In this document: positions 54,861-62,331 of the stretch, in pieces
Layout of the letters: the number at the start of each line of letters is the position of its first letter
Position numbering within the stretch: position 1 is the stretch's first letter
NCBI RefSeq assembly: GCF_002208115.1
Contig: NZ_CP020946.1
Location: 3,658,001-3,722,000, forward strand
DNA from: Bdellovibrio bacteriovorus
GTDB taxonomy: Bacteria; Bdellovibrionota; Bdellovibrionia; Bdellovibrionales; Bdellovibrionaceae
Direction of reading: 5' to 3'
Length of the DNA: 64,000 bases
The notes under the pieces: generated by a model
Told to the model about the DNA's origin: nothing
Database searches by the model: none
What the model saw: the letters and a program-made list of their open reading frames with translations, nothing else
Position numbers and translations under genes: made by a program

Positions 54861-55280
54861 CTAGTGTTTCGTAATTGCTACTTTGGCTTCAAAAACTTCA
54901 TCAAAAGAAGAATCCGAAATTCTTAAGTTACCAGAAACTGTCTCACCCGACCCTGGCAAATAACCGCCTTTGACTTTCAGATAAACCATGAACCACTGCT
55001 TGTTATCGCAGAAAACGGTGCCCCAAAGATTTTCGGCCATGCCAGGGCCCTCTGCCAAAGCATAAACATAGTTGGTGTTCGTCAGCTTTTTACTGGTACT
55101 GCAATGACCCAGTTCCTTGCTGGTAAAGCTCATTTGAAAGCCTTCGGACAGTTCCAATTGAAACACTTGAGCGCCACTAAACAAAGAGCGGGATTTGTTA
55201 AGAGTGTAAGTTCCCATCTCGGAAGCCTGGGAAGCGGTCGCAAAAAACATCATCAACGAAACAAGGGCAAATTTCTTCAT
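54861..55280 (-). CDS. Small secreted protein of unknown function
   Basis: 139 residues from ATG 55280 (GGAG 6 nt upstream). The signal peptide ends ATASQA, then a beta-rich domain with two Cys (GHCSTSKKL, VFCDNKQWF). It is similar in build to many short Bdellovibrio periplasmic proteins, but no family is recognised. It sits between tRNA-Ser and queF, convergent with the tRNA. Confidence 0.78.
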   Translation of the reverse strand: MKKFALVSLMMFFATASQASEMGTYTLNKSRSLFSGAQVFQLELSEGFQMSFTSKELGHCSTSKKLTNTNYVYALAEGPGMAENLWGTVFCDNKQWFMVYLKVKGGYLPGSGETVSGNLRISDSSFDEVFEAKVAITKH

Positions 55281-55361
55281 CTTGGACTCCACAAAATAGT
55301 TATTATCGACGCCATACTACTGCAGCCCACTAATTCTTGCCTTAGCAACTCACGTGTCCGA

Positions 55362-55401
55362 AAAAAAGAAAGGCCCTGTCAAAAATCCTGACAGAGCCTT
55401 T
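55362..55401 (-). terminator. Terminator after queF
   Basis: A 13-bp stem (AAAGGCTCTGTCA/TGACAGGGCCTTT, one G-T pair) is followed on the minus strand by CTTTTTTT. It follows queF directly. Confidence 0.88.
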
Positions 55402-55425
55402 TGAATTCAAAATTGATGTATGTGC

Positions 55426-55938
55426 TTAGTAGAGCTTTGAAAGCTCCATAGAGTACTTACCCGGAGCGTATTCGCTCATGCGCTTTTTATAAAGTTCCTG
55501 GAAGAACTTATCTTTCGCCGCATAGTTCGCGTAAGGGTAAATCGCAATCCCCCCGCGCGGTGTGAACTCGCCGATAACTTCGATGTATTTAGGCTTCATC
55601 AACTTCACCAGATCATCACAGATGGTCTGCACGCAGTCTTCGTGGAAGTCCCCGTGGTTACGGAAGCTGAACAGATACAGTTTCAGGGATTTGGATTCGA
55701 CCATTTTTTTGTCAGCAATGTAGTTGATGAAGATCTTTGCGAAATCCGGCTGACGGGTCTTAGGGCACAGGGACGTGAATTCAGTACATACAAAAGTGGT
55801 CCAGGCGATCTTGCCCGGGTTTTTGTTGTCAAAGGCCTCCAGAACTTCTGGAGCATATGTTTCTGGATAGTTGGTCTGACTTTCACCCAAGGCGAAATCA
55901 GCAAGCTCTTTGGAATCACGGCCGTTTTTCTTTTTCAT
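55426..55938 (-). CDS. queF: NADPH-dependent preQ0 reductase QueF
   Basis: 170 residues, the short type I QueF. FTSLCPKTRQPDF carries the catalytic Cys (58) and nearby Asp, and the signature ESKSLKLYLFSFRNHGDFHED follows. It reduces 7-cyano-7-deazaguanine to preQ1 in queuosine synthesis. I choose ATG 55938 with AAGG and 5 nt spacing. A hairpin (55937-55943 with 55959-55965) puts the start codon in its stem and the ribosome site in its loop. It lies 55 bp after the large lipoprotein gene. Confidence 0.93.
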   Translation of the reverse strand: MKKKNGRDSKELADFALGESQTNYPETYAPEVLEAFDNKNPGKIAWTTFVCTEFTSLCPKTRQPDFAKIFINYIADKKMVESKSLKLYLFSFRNHGDFHEDCVQTICDDLVKLMKPKYIEVIGEFTPRGGIAIYPYANYAAKDKFFQELYKKRMSEYAPGKYSMELSKLY

Positions 55939-55965
55939 GGGGACCTTTTTAAGAGATATCCCCAT
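55937..55965 (-). promoter_or_regulatory. Hairpin covering the queF start codon
   Basis: Arms ATGGGGA and TCCCCAT (7 bp) enclose a 15-nt loop holding the Shine-Dalgarno AAGG; the initiator ATG sits in the stem. It could limit translation. It does not match known preQ1 aptamers. Confidence 0.4.
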
Positions 55966-55993
55966 GATTAGCAACGGTATCTTTTACAGGCGC

Positions 55994-58030
55994 CTAGTTG
56001 ATATTGGCAGCACCAATGTAACGAGCCAGCCAATATCCATACAGATAATCCACCCCTGAGTTTTCCACACCTTTTCGGTGAGAATCCTGATACAGGAAGG
56101 CCCCGTCTTTCCAGACAAAGTTGCTGGTGAAGGCCTGCAGCTCAAATACCGGATAGTTATACAAACCCTGATAGAAATAGCTGACGGGAGGTTCCGGTTT
56201 TTTCAGGGACTTCCAGAACAGCCTTGGAATCGGAGACATGCACCAATCCGGGCGCAAAGAATGATCAATCGTCACATCCAGATTTGGGCGCGGATACGGG
56301 ATTTCGCGAAGGCCCCAAGCAGCCTGATTCAAAGATGCATTAAACTGCGCCTCGCTGCTTTCCGAGCGGAAGTTTCCACCGCGGGTTCCGTGTTTATACG
56401 CAAAACCGTAAGCCGCCAGAGTCTGCAAATGTCTTTGCGCCGGGGAATAGGTCACCCAGGCATCCATCAGACGCTCGCGCAACTGATCGCGGATTTTACT
56501 TTGCCCTAGCAGATCCGCCAAAGTGATGTCCGTGATATCACCCACCAACCCCAGATTGATCCCGCTCCAATCGGCAGAGCCATGCCAGTAGAAAGTGGTG
56601 TCAAAGCTGTATCCGGTCACTTTGGTTTTAATCTTGTCGTAGTATTTGATGTACTGCTCTTTGAAAGAGGCATCATTTGTCAGCCAGGCCGCCAGTCCCA
56701 AGGCCGCCGGGCGGTTCTGGGATTTATCATTCACAACCTGTAGATCAATCAGCTTGCGGGAATTTGCGCGAAGCTCTTTCCAAAGTTCGGTTTCACTTTG
56801 TGGAAGCACCATTCCGGCCCACAGGAAGCCATGAGTGATTCCTTTGATCATGTCGTTGTTGCCGCCCTCAAGCCAGATCAGGTGCTGGAACTTGCCTTCA
56901 CCGCGATGCCACTTTGCCGGAACCGGCTGGGCTGGATTATACAGAGCCAGTGTTCTTGCAAACTGCTGAGGATCGTTGGTGATCTCCATCAACGTCATCA
57001 AACCGCGCAGGGATTTCTTCACGTTATCCAAAGCTTCGCTGTCTTTGGTCTTCAGATAGCGCATCGCCTGAGAACCCACATACATTCCCGTCCACAGAGC
57101 GGCGTCACCGTCGAAGGAATAATTCAGCAGACGTCCACTTTCATCCAGGACAGCGTGCGCGACCATACCGGCTTCATTGATATGGAAATCCCGGGTGTTC
57201 TTGTCATAGCTCTTGGCTTTTTCTTCCAGCGATGGAGCATACGCGTTTCGTTTTACCGCTGCCTCCGTGATGCTGATGTCATCGACGATTTTGTTGGTGA
57301 CACGAATCACGTCCTTGTTGTTGCGATAGAACTGAAAGTCCGTGGGATCAAAAACGATATAGGGATTTTCGTTTTTGTATTCAGGACGGTTCTTATAGGA
57401 TTTCACCAACGGATCTTTTTCATAACCGATGTCGCGCTTGAAAAGATTGATCACACCACGAACTACCAAAGGAACCTTTGGCCCCTGGGCGCTGATGTTC
57501 TGACGCTGATTGACCCACAGGGGTTGCGCCTCTAGATCGCGACGGGTGGTGATCCATTCGTTGTAGTTAGAAACTTTTTTATCGGCATAGTGAGTTGCAA
57601 GACCGTTCGGGGTCACCACATAGCGCGAAAGCACCGTGATCGGCGCACCGAAGTCGGAGGGGTCCCTCTTTTGATTTCCCAGCTTCGTGATGAAATCACC
57701 CTGGCGAATGTCATAGGAGATAGTCAGGGAATCATGCGTGGCCACGGCTTTCCCGGTCCACACTTCCTGCACTTTCAAGCCATCAAAGAAGTAGTTGATG
57801 TAGGTGACCATGCGAACCACATCAAAAGTTCCATCGGAAGCTTTGCGCAGTTCAAGCTCGCCGTTATACGGTCCACGCGTGGAAGAAGTCCCCTGCAAAA
57901 ACCAAATACCCTCCATGCCGCCATTGGCTTGAAGAGAAGCGATATCGCGGGGGATTTGTTTTTCCTTGTGCTGGCAGGACAAAGAGACAACAACGCTCAA
58001 AAAAAGAAAAAGGAATGAAAGTGCTTTCAT
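55994..58030 (-). CDS. Large lipoprotein, alpha/alpha-toroid-like, unknown function
   Basis: 678 residues from ATG 58030. The lipobox SLSC sets the acylated Cys at 19. The N-terminal third is beta-rich (about 30-220, opening with WFLQGTSSTRGPYNGELELRKASDGTF). The rest is helical, with Trp/Tyr/Gly-rich motifs (SFDGDAALWTGMYVGSQAMRYL, LIWLEGGNNDMIKGITHGFLWAG, FYWHGSADWSGINLGLV), which looks like a six-hairpin glycosidase-type fold. No catalytic family is recognised. It may be a predator surface or periplasmic carbohydrate-active protein (inference). Confidence 0.8.
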   Translation of the reverse strand: MKALSFLFLFLSVVVSLSCQHKEKQIPRDIASLQANGGMEGIWFLQGTSSTRGPYNGELELRKASDGTFDVVRMVTYINYFFDGLKVQEVWTGKAVATHDSLTISYDIRQGDFITKLGNQKRDPSDFGAPITVLSRYVVTPNGLATHYADKKVSNYNEWITTRRDLEAQPLWVNQRQNISAQGPKVPLVVRGVINLFKRDIGYEKDPLVKSYKNRPEYKNENPYIVFDPTDFQFYRNNKDVIRVTNKIVDDISITEAAVKRNAYAPSLEEKAKSYDKNTRDFHINEAGMVAHAVLDESGRLLNYSFDGDAALWTGMYVGSQAMRYLKTKDSEALDNVKKSLRGLMTLMEITNDPQQFARTLALYNPAQPVPAKWHRGEGKFQHLIWLEGGNNDMIKGITHGFLWAGMVLPQSETELWKELRANSRKLIDLQVVNDKSQNRPAALGLAAWLTNDASFKEQYIKYYDKIKTKVTGYSFDTTFYWHGSADWSGINLGLVGDITDITLADLLGQSKIRDQLRERLMDAWVTYSPAQRHLQTLAAYGFAYKHGTRGGNFRSESSEAQFNASLNQAAWGLREIPYPRPNLDVTIDHSLRPDWCMSPIPRLFWKSLKKPEPPVSYFYQGLYNYPVFELQAFTSNFVWKDGAFLYQDSHRKGVENSGVDYLYGYWLARYIGAANIN

Positions 58031-58088
58031 TCCTTTATTCTCTCTGACTTGTGAATGGGACTGCAGTCCCAAAACTATTTACTGGGCT

Positions 58089-58556
58089 TTAGTACGGAAC
58101 CTTGTCGGTCTTACTGTCCCACTCTTTGAAAACTTCCAATGCTTCTGTGTGAGCGCATTGAACCATGGGTACTTTGCGGTCTTTGAGGTCTTTTGGAATT
58201 TCCTGATAAAGGAAGTCGTCGTCGAAGTTGATTTCAGCGGCATCTTTGCGGGTGTTGCCGTAATAGATCTTTTCGATGCGTGCCCAGTAGATTGCGGACA
58301 GGCACATTGGGCAAGGTTCACAGCTCGTGTAAATTTCCGCACCAGCCAGCTCAAAATTACTGATCTTGGAGCAAGCGTCGCGGATAGCAGAAACTTCAGC
58401 ATGCGCGGTCGGGTCGTTGGAGGAAGTCACTTTGTTCCAACCTTCACCGATGATTTTGCCGTCTTTAACAATGACTGCCCCAAAAGGACCGCCTGCGCCG
58501 GCACGCATGTTGTTTCTGGAAAGCTCGATGGCTCTTAACATAAATTCTTTGTTCAT
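58089..58556 (-). CDS. guaD: Guanine deaminase (cytidine-deaminase fold)
   Basis: 155 residues. Zinc site HAE (52-54) and CEPCPMC (Cys 82 and 85) define the deaminase fold. The overall sequence (GGPFGAVIVKDGKIIGEG.., TSSNDPTAHAEVSAIRDAC, AIYWARIEKIYYGNTRKDAAEINFDDDFLYQEI) closely matches the Bacillus guanine deaminase type, including the C-terminal segment that completes the neighbouring active site. It converts guanine to xanthine, useful for prey purine salvage alongside hpt. Confidence 0.92.
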   Translation of the reverse strand: MNKEFMLRAIELSRNNMRAGAGGPFGAVIVKDGKIIGEGWNKVTSSNDPTAHAEVSAIRDACSKISNFELAGAEIYTSCEPCPMCLSAIYWARIEKIYYGNTRKDAAEINFDDDFLYQEIPKDLKDRKVPMVQCAHTEALEVFKEWDSKTDKVPY

Positions 58557-58619
58557 AGGCCGACGAATTTATGGGGACTCATGGAGTTAGTCAAGTTGAG
58601 CTTCCCTTGTATTTTAAGT

Positions 58620-59741
58620 TTAGCTGCGAGGCTGCAACCAGTTTAAAGCATAGGTCTCATAGAAGGTGCGATCCAGAAGCTCTTTTGCATCCACCCAGCC
58701 GTCATCATTTGATTTCTGCCAGCCTTCACCCCAAGAGTTTTGCACCTGAAGTTCCTGACGGCAGACACCTTTGGAATTACAGATTTCGCGATAGCCTTTG
58801 ATCACCACCGCGTGACCCGCACCGGACACGTTCCCCGAAGCGTCCTTGATTTCTCCACAAGCTTTGTTGGATTTCACCGACAGAGGATCTTGAGCGCAGA
58901 AACTAAGGGCCAAGGGTCTTTTTTGTGTCAGGACTTCTTTGACTTTGTTGATCGACGACTTGTAGTCGCCTTTTTCACCTTCCATAGGGAAGGACTTTAC
59001 CGCCCACTTACCCTCAAGACTGATCATGTCCGACATCTTACGGCATTCTTTAGGAATCAAAAGCTTATCCAGGAACAAAGAATAGGACTCTTGTGAAAAC
59101 GCATCTAGAATCTCTTTGTTCGAAGCTTTCAGATTATAATTCTGTTTAATATCGTTGGCTTTGGCAGTGGCATACTCAAGACCACACTCAGTACATTCGG
59201 CATTTTTCTTTCTGAAGCTCTCATAAGAATCTTTCAGCGACTTCCACATGGCGATTTCCAGATCCTGGGCCGCCTGTTCGCTGCCAGCCCTGGCGACGAT
59301 CTGATCCGTTGGAGCGCACTGCTCACTGACGGCATCTTTGGCTTTGTTGATATTCAAAAGAGTGAAGACGGGCATACCTCCCTCGTTTAGTCCCTTGTAG
59401 TCACGCCACATTTCCCCATCCGCGCCTTCTTCGGGGGCACGGCTGTACCGAGTGACATCCAAAGCCGAGACCCTTTGTGAATCCGGGGCAGTGGCACAAC
59501 TGGCATTTCCACTTTGCACACAGTTTGCCTCATCCACCAATACTGCCGCCACGGCAGCATAACAGATCCCAAAGCTATCCTGAGATCTCACCTTTGGCAT
59601 ATTAGTCACTTGTACAGTGGATTCACCCTTTAAGGCGTAGCCCTCTCCATACTTTATTTGGGAATGCGGGATCATTCCATATTCGGCCAGCGTTGTACTG
59701 GCTCCGAACAGAATTGAAAATGCCACCAACAGTCTCTTCAT
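58620..59741 (-). CDS. Secreted papain-like (C1-type) cysteine peptidase
   Basis: 373 residues. The signal peptide (to about residue 19) is followed at once by the oxyanion-hole Gln and catalytic Cys in RSQDSFGICYAAVAA (Gln 54, Cys 60). The catalytic His is in GAGHAVVIKGY (about 310) and the Asn in VQNSWGEGWQ (about 335). A 250-residue insert between Cys and His, longer than in papain, is Lys/Cys-rich. There is no propeptide. It is probably secreted for prey protein digestion or surface cutting. It starts 9 bp after the DUF333-like gene. Confidence 0.9.
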   Translation of the reverse strand: MKRLLVAFSILFGASTTLAEYGMIPHSQIKYGEGYALKGESTVQVTNMPKVRSQDSFGICYAAVAAVLVDEANCVQSGNASCATAPDSQRVSALDVTRYSRAPEEGADGEMWRDYKGLNEGGMPVFTLLNINKAKDAVSEQCAPTDQIVARAGSEQAAQDLEIAMWKSLKDSYESFRKKNAECTECGLEYATAKANDIKQNYNLKASNKEILDAFSQESYSLFLDKLLIPKECRKMSDMISLEGKWAVKSFPMEGEKGDYKSSINKVKEVLTQKRPLALSFCAQDPLSVKSNKACGEIKDASGNVSGAGHAVVIKGYREICNSKGVCRQELQVQNSWGEGWQKSNDDGWVDAKELLDRTFYETYALNWLQPRS

Positions 59742-59750
59742 TGCCTCAAC

Positions 59751-60155
59751 CTACTGCTTCTTGGAAAAGTGTTTGTTATAAAGAGTCCACGAATCAATCA
59801 CCGAGCCGTCCGGAAAAACGCAGTAATCGTACTCTGCTTTTTTGGCATCAAGAAGAATACGATTCAAAGCCTTATGTGAAAGGCAATAACGAGCGGCTGG
59901 ATTGCCGATCACACCCACATTCGGAGTCTTCGCCACATCCAACTTGGTCTGTGCCGCTTTCCAGGCGTCGCAGTTCATTTTGCCATTCTTTAAACAGCTT
60001 TCAGAAAGCGTCAGTCCCTGATAATCCAAAACAGAAACAACAACGTATTTTTTGGTCTCGGGAGTAAACATCTTCAGCTTGCGCGCAGGCGCCGCTCCAG
60101 CATTTACGGTCATTAGAACCAAAAACAGCACCAGCAAAGTAAAAATTTGTCTCAT
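59751..60155 (-). CDS. Secreted DUF333-like protein
   Basis: 134 residues. The signal peptide ends NAGAA. The C-terminal part has the DUF333 pattern NPAARYCLSHKA...DYCVFPDGSVIDSWTLYNKH (in family: NPA..YC, C.FPDGS..C..W), with the second Cys of the last motif missing (Ile instead). Family members are small periplasmic or putative hemolysin-like proteins without known chemistry. It lies upstream of the papain-like gene on the same strand (9 bp) and is divergent from the HExxH gene, so it may be co-regulated with it. Confidence 0.84.
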   Translation of the reverse strand: MRQIFTLLVLFLVLMTVNAGAAPARKLKMFTPETKKYVVVSVLDYQGLTLSESCLKNGKMNCDAWKAAQTKLDVAKTPNVGVIGNPAARYCLSHKALNRILLDAKKAEYDYCVFPDGSVIDSWTLYNKHFSKKQ

Positions 60156-60273
60156 ATTGATATGATGAAAGAGCGGAAGGTCTTAAGGAATGGTGCCAAC
60201 TCAAAACTGGGCCATGGACCAGCCAGATCTAAGTACCGTAAACCAATCGGGCATTTATGCCGATTTATAGACT

Positions 60274-62331
60274 GTGAAGATCCTTCTAACCGCCATCTTT
60301 TTCCTTCAATCTGCGTGGGCTCAAAGCCCTGGGAAGACCTATTTGAAGGCGGACGAGATCGTTTACAACCCCGGCAAATTCAAACCTGGCCGCTATGTCA
60401 TTTCCTACAAAGATTTCGAAGACATCCGCTTGGATAGCAATCTCGATGGAAAGATTGACTTCTGGTATCTGAAAAAAGGCTCCACTGAAATTTACACTCA
60501 CTTCACAGATGGAAATCCTATCCGCTGGGAAGTTCGCACCAATAAAAGAAATGTCATCACCGAAGCTTCTTATACGATGGCGGGTGGTCGATGGACGCTC
60601 GAAGCTTCCGGAGTTCGCGCGCCGACCCTGATGAACCTGCAGGACGAAGGATGCGAAGTCACTGCGATCAAAAAGAAAATCACCTCTTTAGGCGAGGATC
60701 TTAACCGTCGCGCACTCGCAATGGGAATTGAAGAGCACCTTATCGACAGTGGTTGCCAGGACAAATTATCCGAAGACTTCCTGCAAAGCCTCACTGATTC
60801 ACTCAGTAAAAATCTGACTTCCTCCAACAAGCTGACTGACTGCCTGAACGGCGAAGAGTTCAAAAAAGCCTTCTCCAAAGATAAAATTCCGGTTCAACCC
60901 GAACTGCTGGCGGCCAAGTATCAGTTGCAAGTGGCCCAGTTGGGAAAACAACCTAAAAACTATGGGCCGCTGGTCAAGTGCGAAAAGGCGAAGGATCAAA
61001 AGGCCGCCCTCAGCACGGATGAGACAACTGGATTCATTCATCTGGATCCGGAAGCTTTGAGTGATGCGACCCCAGAAACCAATAAAAAATCCAATGCGGT
61101 GATTTCACCCTCCAGTATGGCCCACGAACTTCTGCATCGTGCGGGATTGAAGAGCGAAAAAGATGTTGCTGCAGTTGAACACTTCTGCAAAGGACACCCC
61201 GACAATTACCCGAAGATCTCCGCAATAGACATGACTACCTTCAGTATGACCCGAACCTTGAAAAAGAACGCTCAAGATGGCGCGGAACAGGCTGCCGCCC
61301 AGTCAACTGCCAATCTTATGGACCAGGAGATAAAAGCCAAAGCCAGCACTAATAAATCCGATAAAGGTATGGGCTCGGCGGCGACCTCGGCCGCTGTCAA
61401 AGGAGGCTCGCAGCAAGCATCTGCTGCCGCGACCGCCAATGTGCCGGTAGAGCTGACCGTAGCGCAAGTTCAGGTTCCGCCAGCTCCCACGTTGTCTGAA
61501 TCCATCGTAAGTCCACCTCCGTCTACCGAGGCCGGTTCCCAGCAGGCCCTGGTCCGTTCAGCCTCCGAAAGCAGTGGTATGTTACGCATGGCCAACAACC
61601 TGGTTGGTGCGATAAACACCCAAGCTCTGGCCGCCACTGACACTGGCAGCTCGGAAGCTGGCAGCGGATCTTCTGAAGTCTCTCGCTCTGTCGCCTCGAC
61701 AAAATCAAATGCTGCCATCAAGGGCTCCTCTTCCAATCCTGGTGCAGCCCTATTGAAGGCCTCTACCAGATCCATGGCCTCTGATGAAAGGGTGGTTGAA
61801 CAAATCACGCTGGATGGCTCCAACATAGCTCCATCGGCCCCAGCGGCTGCCTCTTCTTCTAGAAATGTCGCAAGCACTTCTGCACCTTCTGCCTCCCGCG
61901 CTCCTGCAAACGAAAGTTCTGTTGGCGGCAGCGGCGGAGGGGAAGTGGCTGGTGGCAGCGCTTCCTTTGGAGGGAGTGGAGGTTCCTTTAGCGGTTCCGG
62001 AGCGGGCGCAGGCCTGGGATCGGCTCCATCACCATCTCCCGTTCGTGGACCGGCTGCCACTCGTCCTAGCGGCGGCGGTACGGAACCTGTGAAAAATGCC
62101 AAGTCCGACAACGGATCTTCGGCGCCAAGCGCCGCGCGGGATGAAGTGATCACATTTATTTCAAATAGCAACTATGCTCAGGCAAAAAAGAAGCTTTCGG
62201 ATCCTGCCTTCGGCAAGCAGCTTGAGTCCCAGAAAATCACCGTTCTGGATCTGTATGGAAACTCATTTGGGGCCACCAAAGGTGAGGTGATCTTCCTGGA
62301 TCAAGGAGATCGCTTTGTTCGCCAAAAATAA
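60274..62331 (+). CDS. Secreted HExxH metallopeptidase-like protein with low-complexity tail
   Basis: 685 residues from GTG 60274. A short signal peptide (to about residue 16) is followed by an N-terminal domain with a calcium-like DSNLDGKIDFWYL, then SMAHELLHRAGLKSEKDVAAVEHFC, a gluzincin-like HExxH zinc site (about 288) with a possible Glu ligand downstream. From about 360 the sequence is Ser/Ala/Gly/Thr-rich low complexity with several GSGSG and SSxA stretches, ending in a folded C-terminal 60 residues. The 3' end overlaps the following cyclase gene by 17 bp. Confidence 0.84.
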   Translation: MKILLTAIFFLQSAWAQSPGKTYLKADEIVYNPGKFKPGRYVISYKDFEDIRLDSNLDGKIDFWYLKKGSTEIYTHFTDGNPIRWEVRTNKRNVITEASYTMAGGRWTLEASGVRAPTLMNLQDEGCEVTAIKKKITSLGEDLNRRALAMGIEEHLIDSGCQDKLSEDFLQSLTDSLSKNLTSSNKLTDCLNGEEFKKAFSKDKIPVQPELLAAKYQLQVAQLGKQPKNYGPLVKCEKAKDQKAALSTDETTGFIHLDPEALSDATPETNKKSNAVISPSSMAHELLHRAGLKSEKDVAAVEHFCKGHPDNYPKISAIDMTTFSMTRTLKKNAQDGAEQAAAQSTANLMDQEIKAKASTNKSDKGMGSAATSAAVKGGSQQASAAATANVPVELTVAQVQVPPAPTLSESIVSPPPSTEAGSQQALVRSASESSGMLRMANNLVGAINTQALAATDTGSSEAGSGSSEVSRSVASTKSNAAIKGSSSNPGAALLKASTRSMASDERVVEQITLDGSNIAPSAPAAASSSRNVASTSAPSASRAPANESSVGGSGGGEVAGGSASFGGSGGSFSGSGAGAGLGSAPSPSPVRGPAATRPSGGGTEPVKNAKSDNGSSAPSAARDEVITFISNSNYAQAKKKLSDPAFGKQLESQKITVLDLYGNSFGATKGEVIFLDQGDRFVRQK

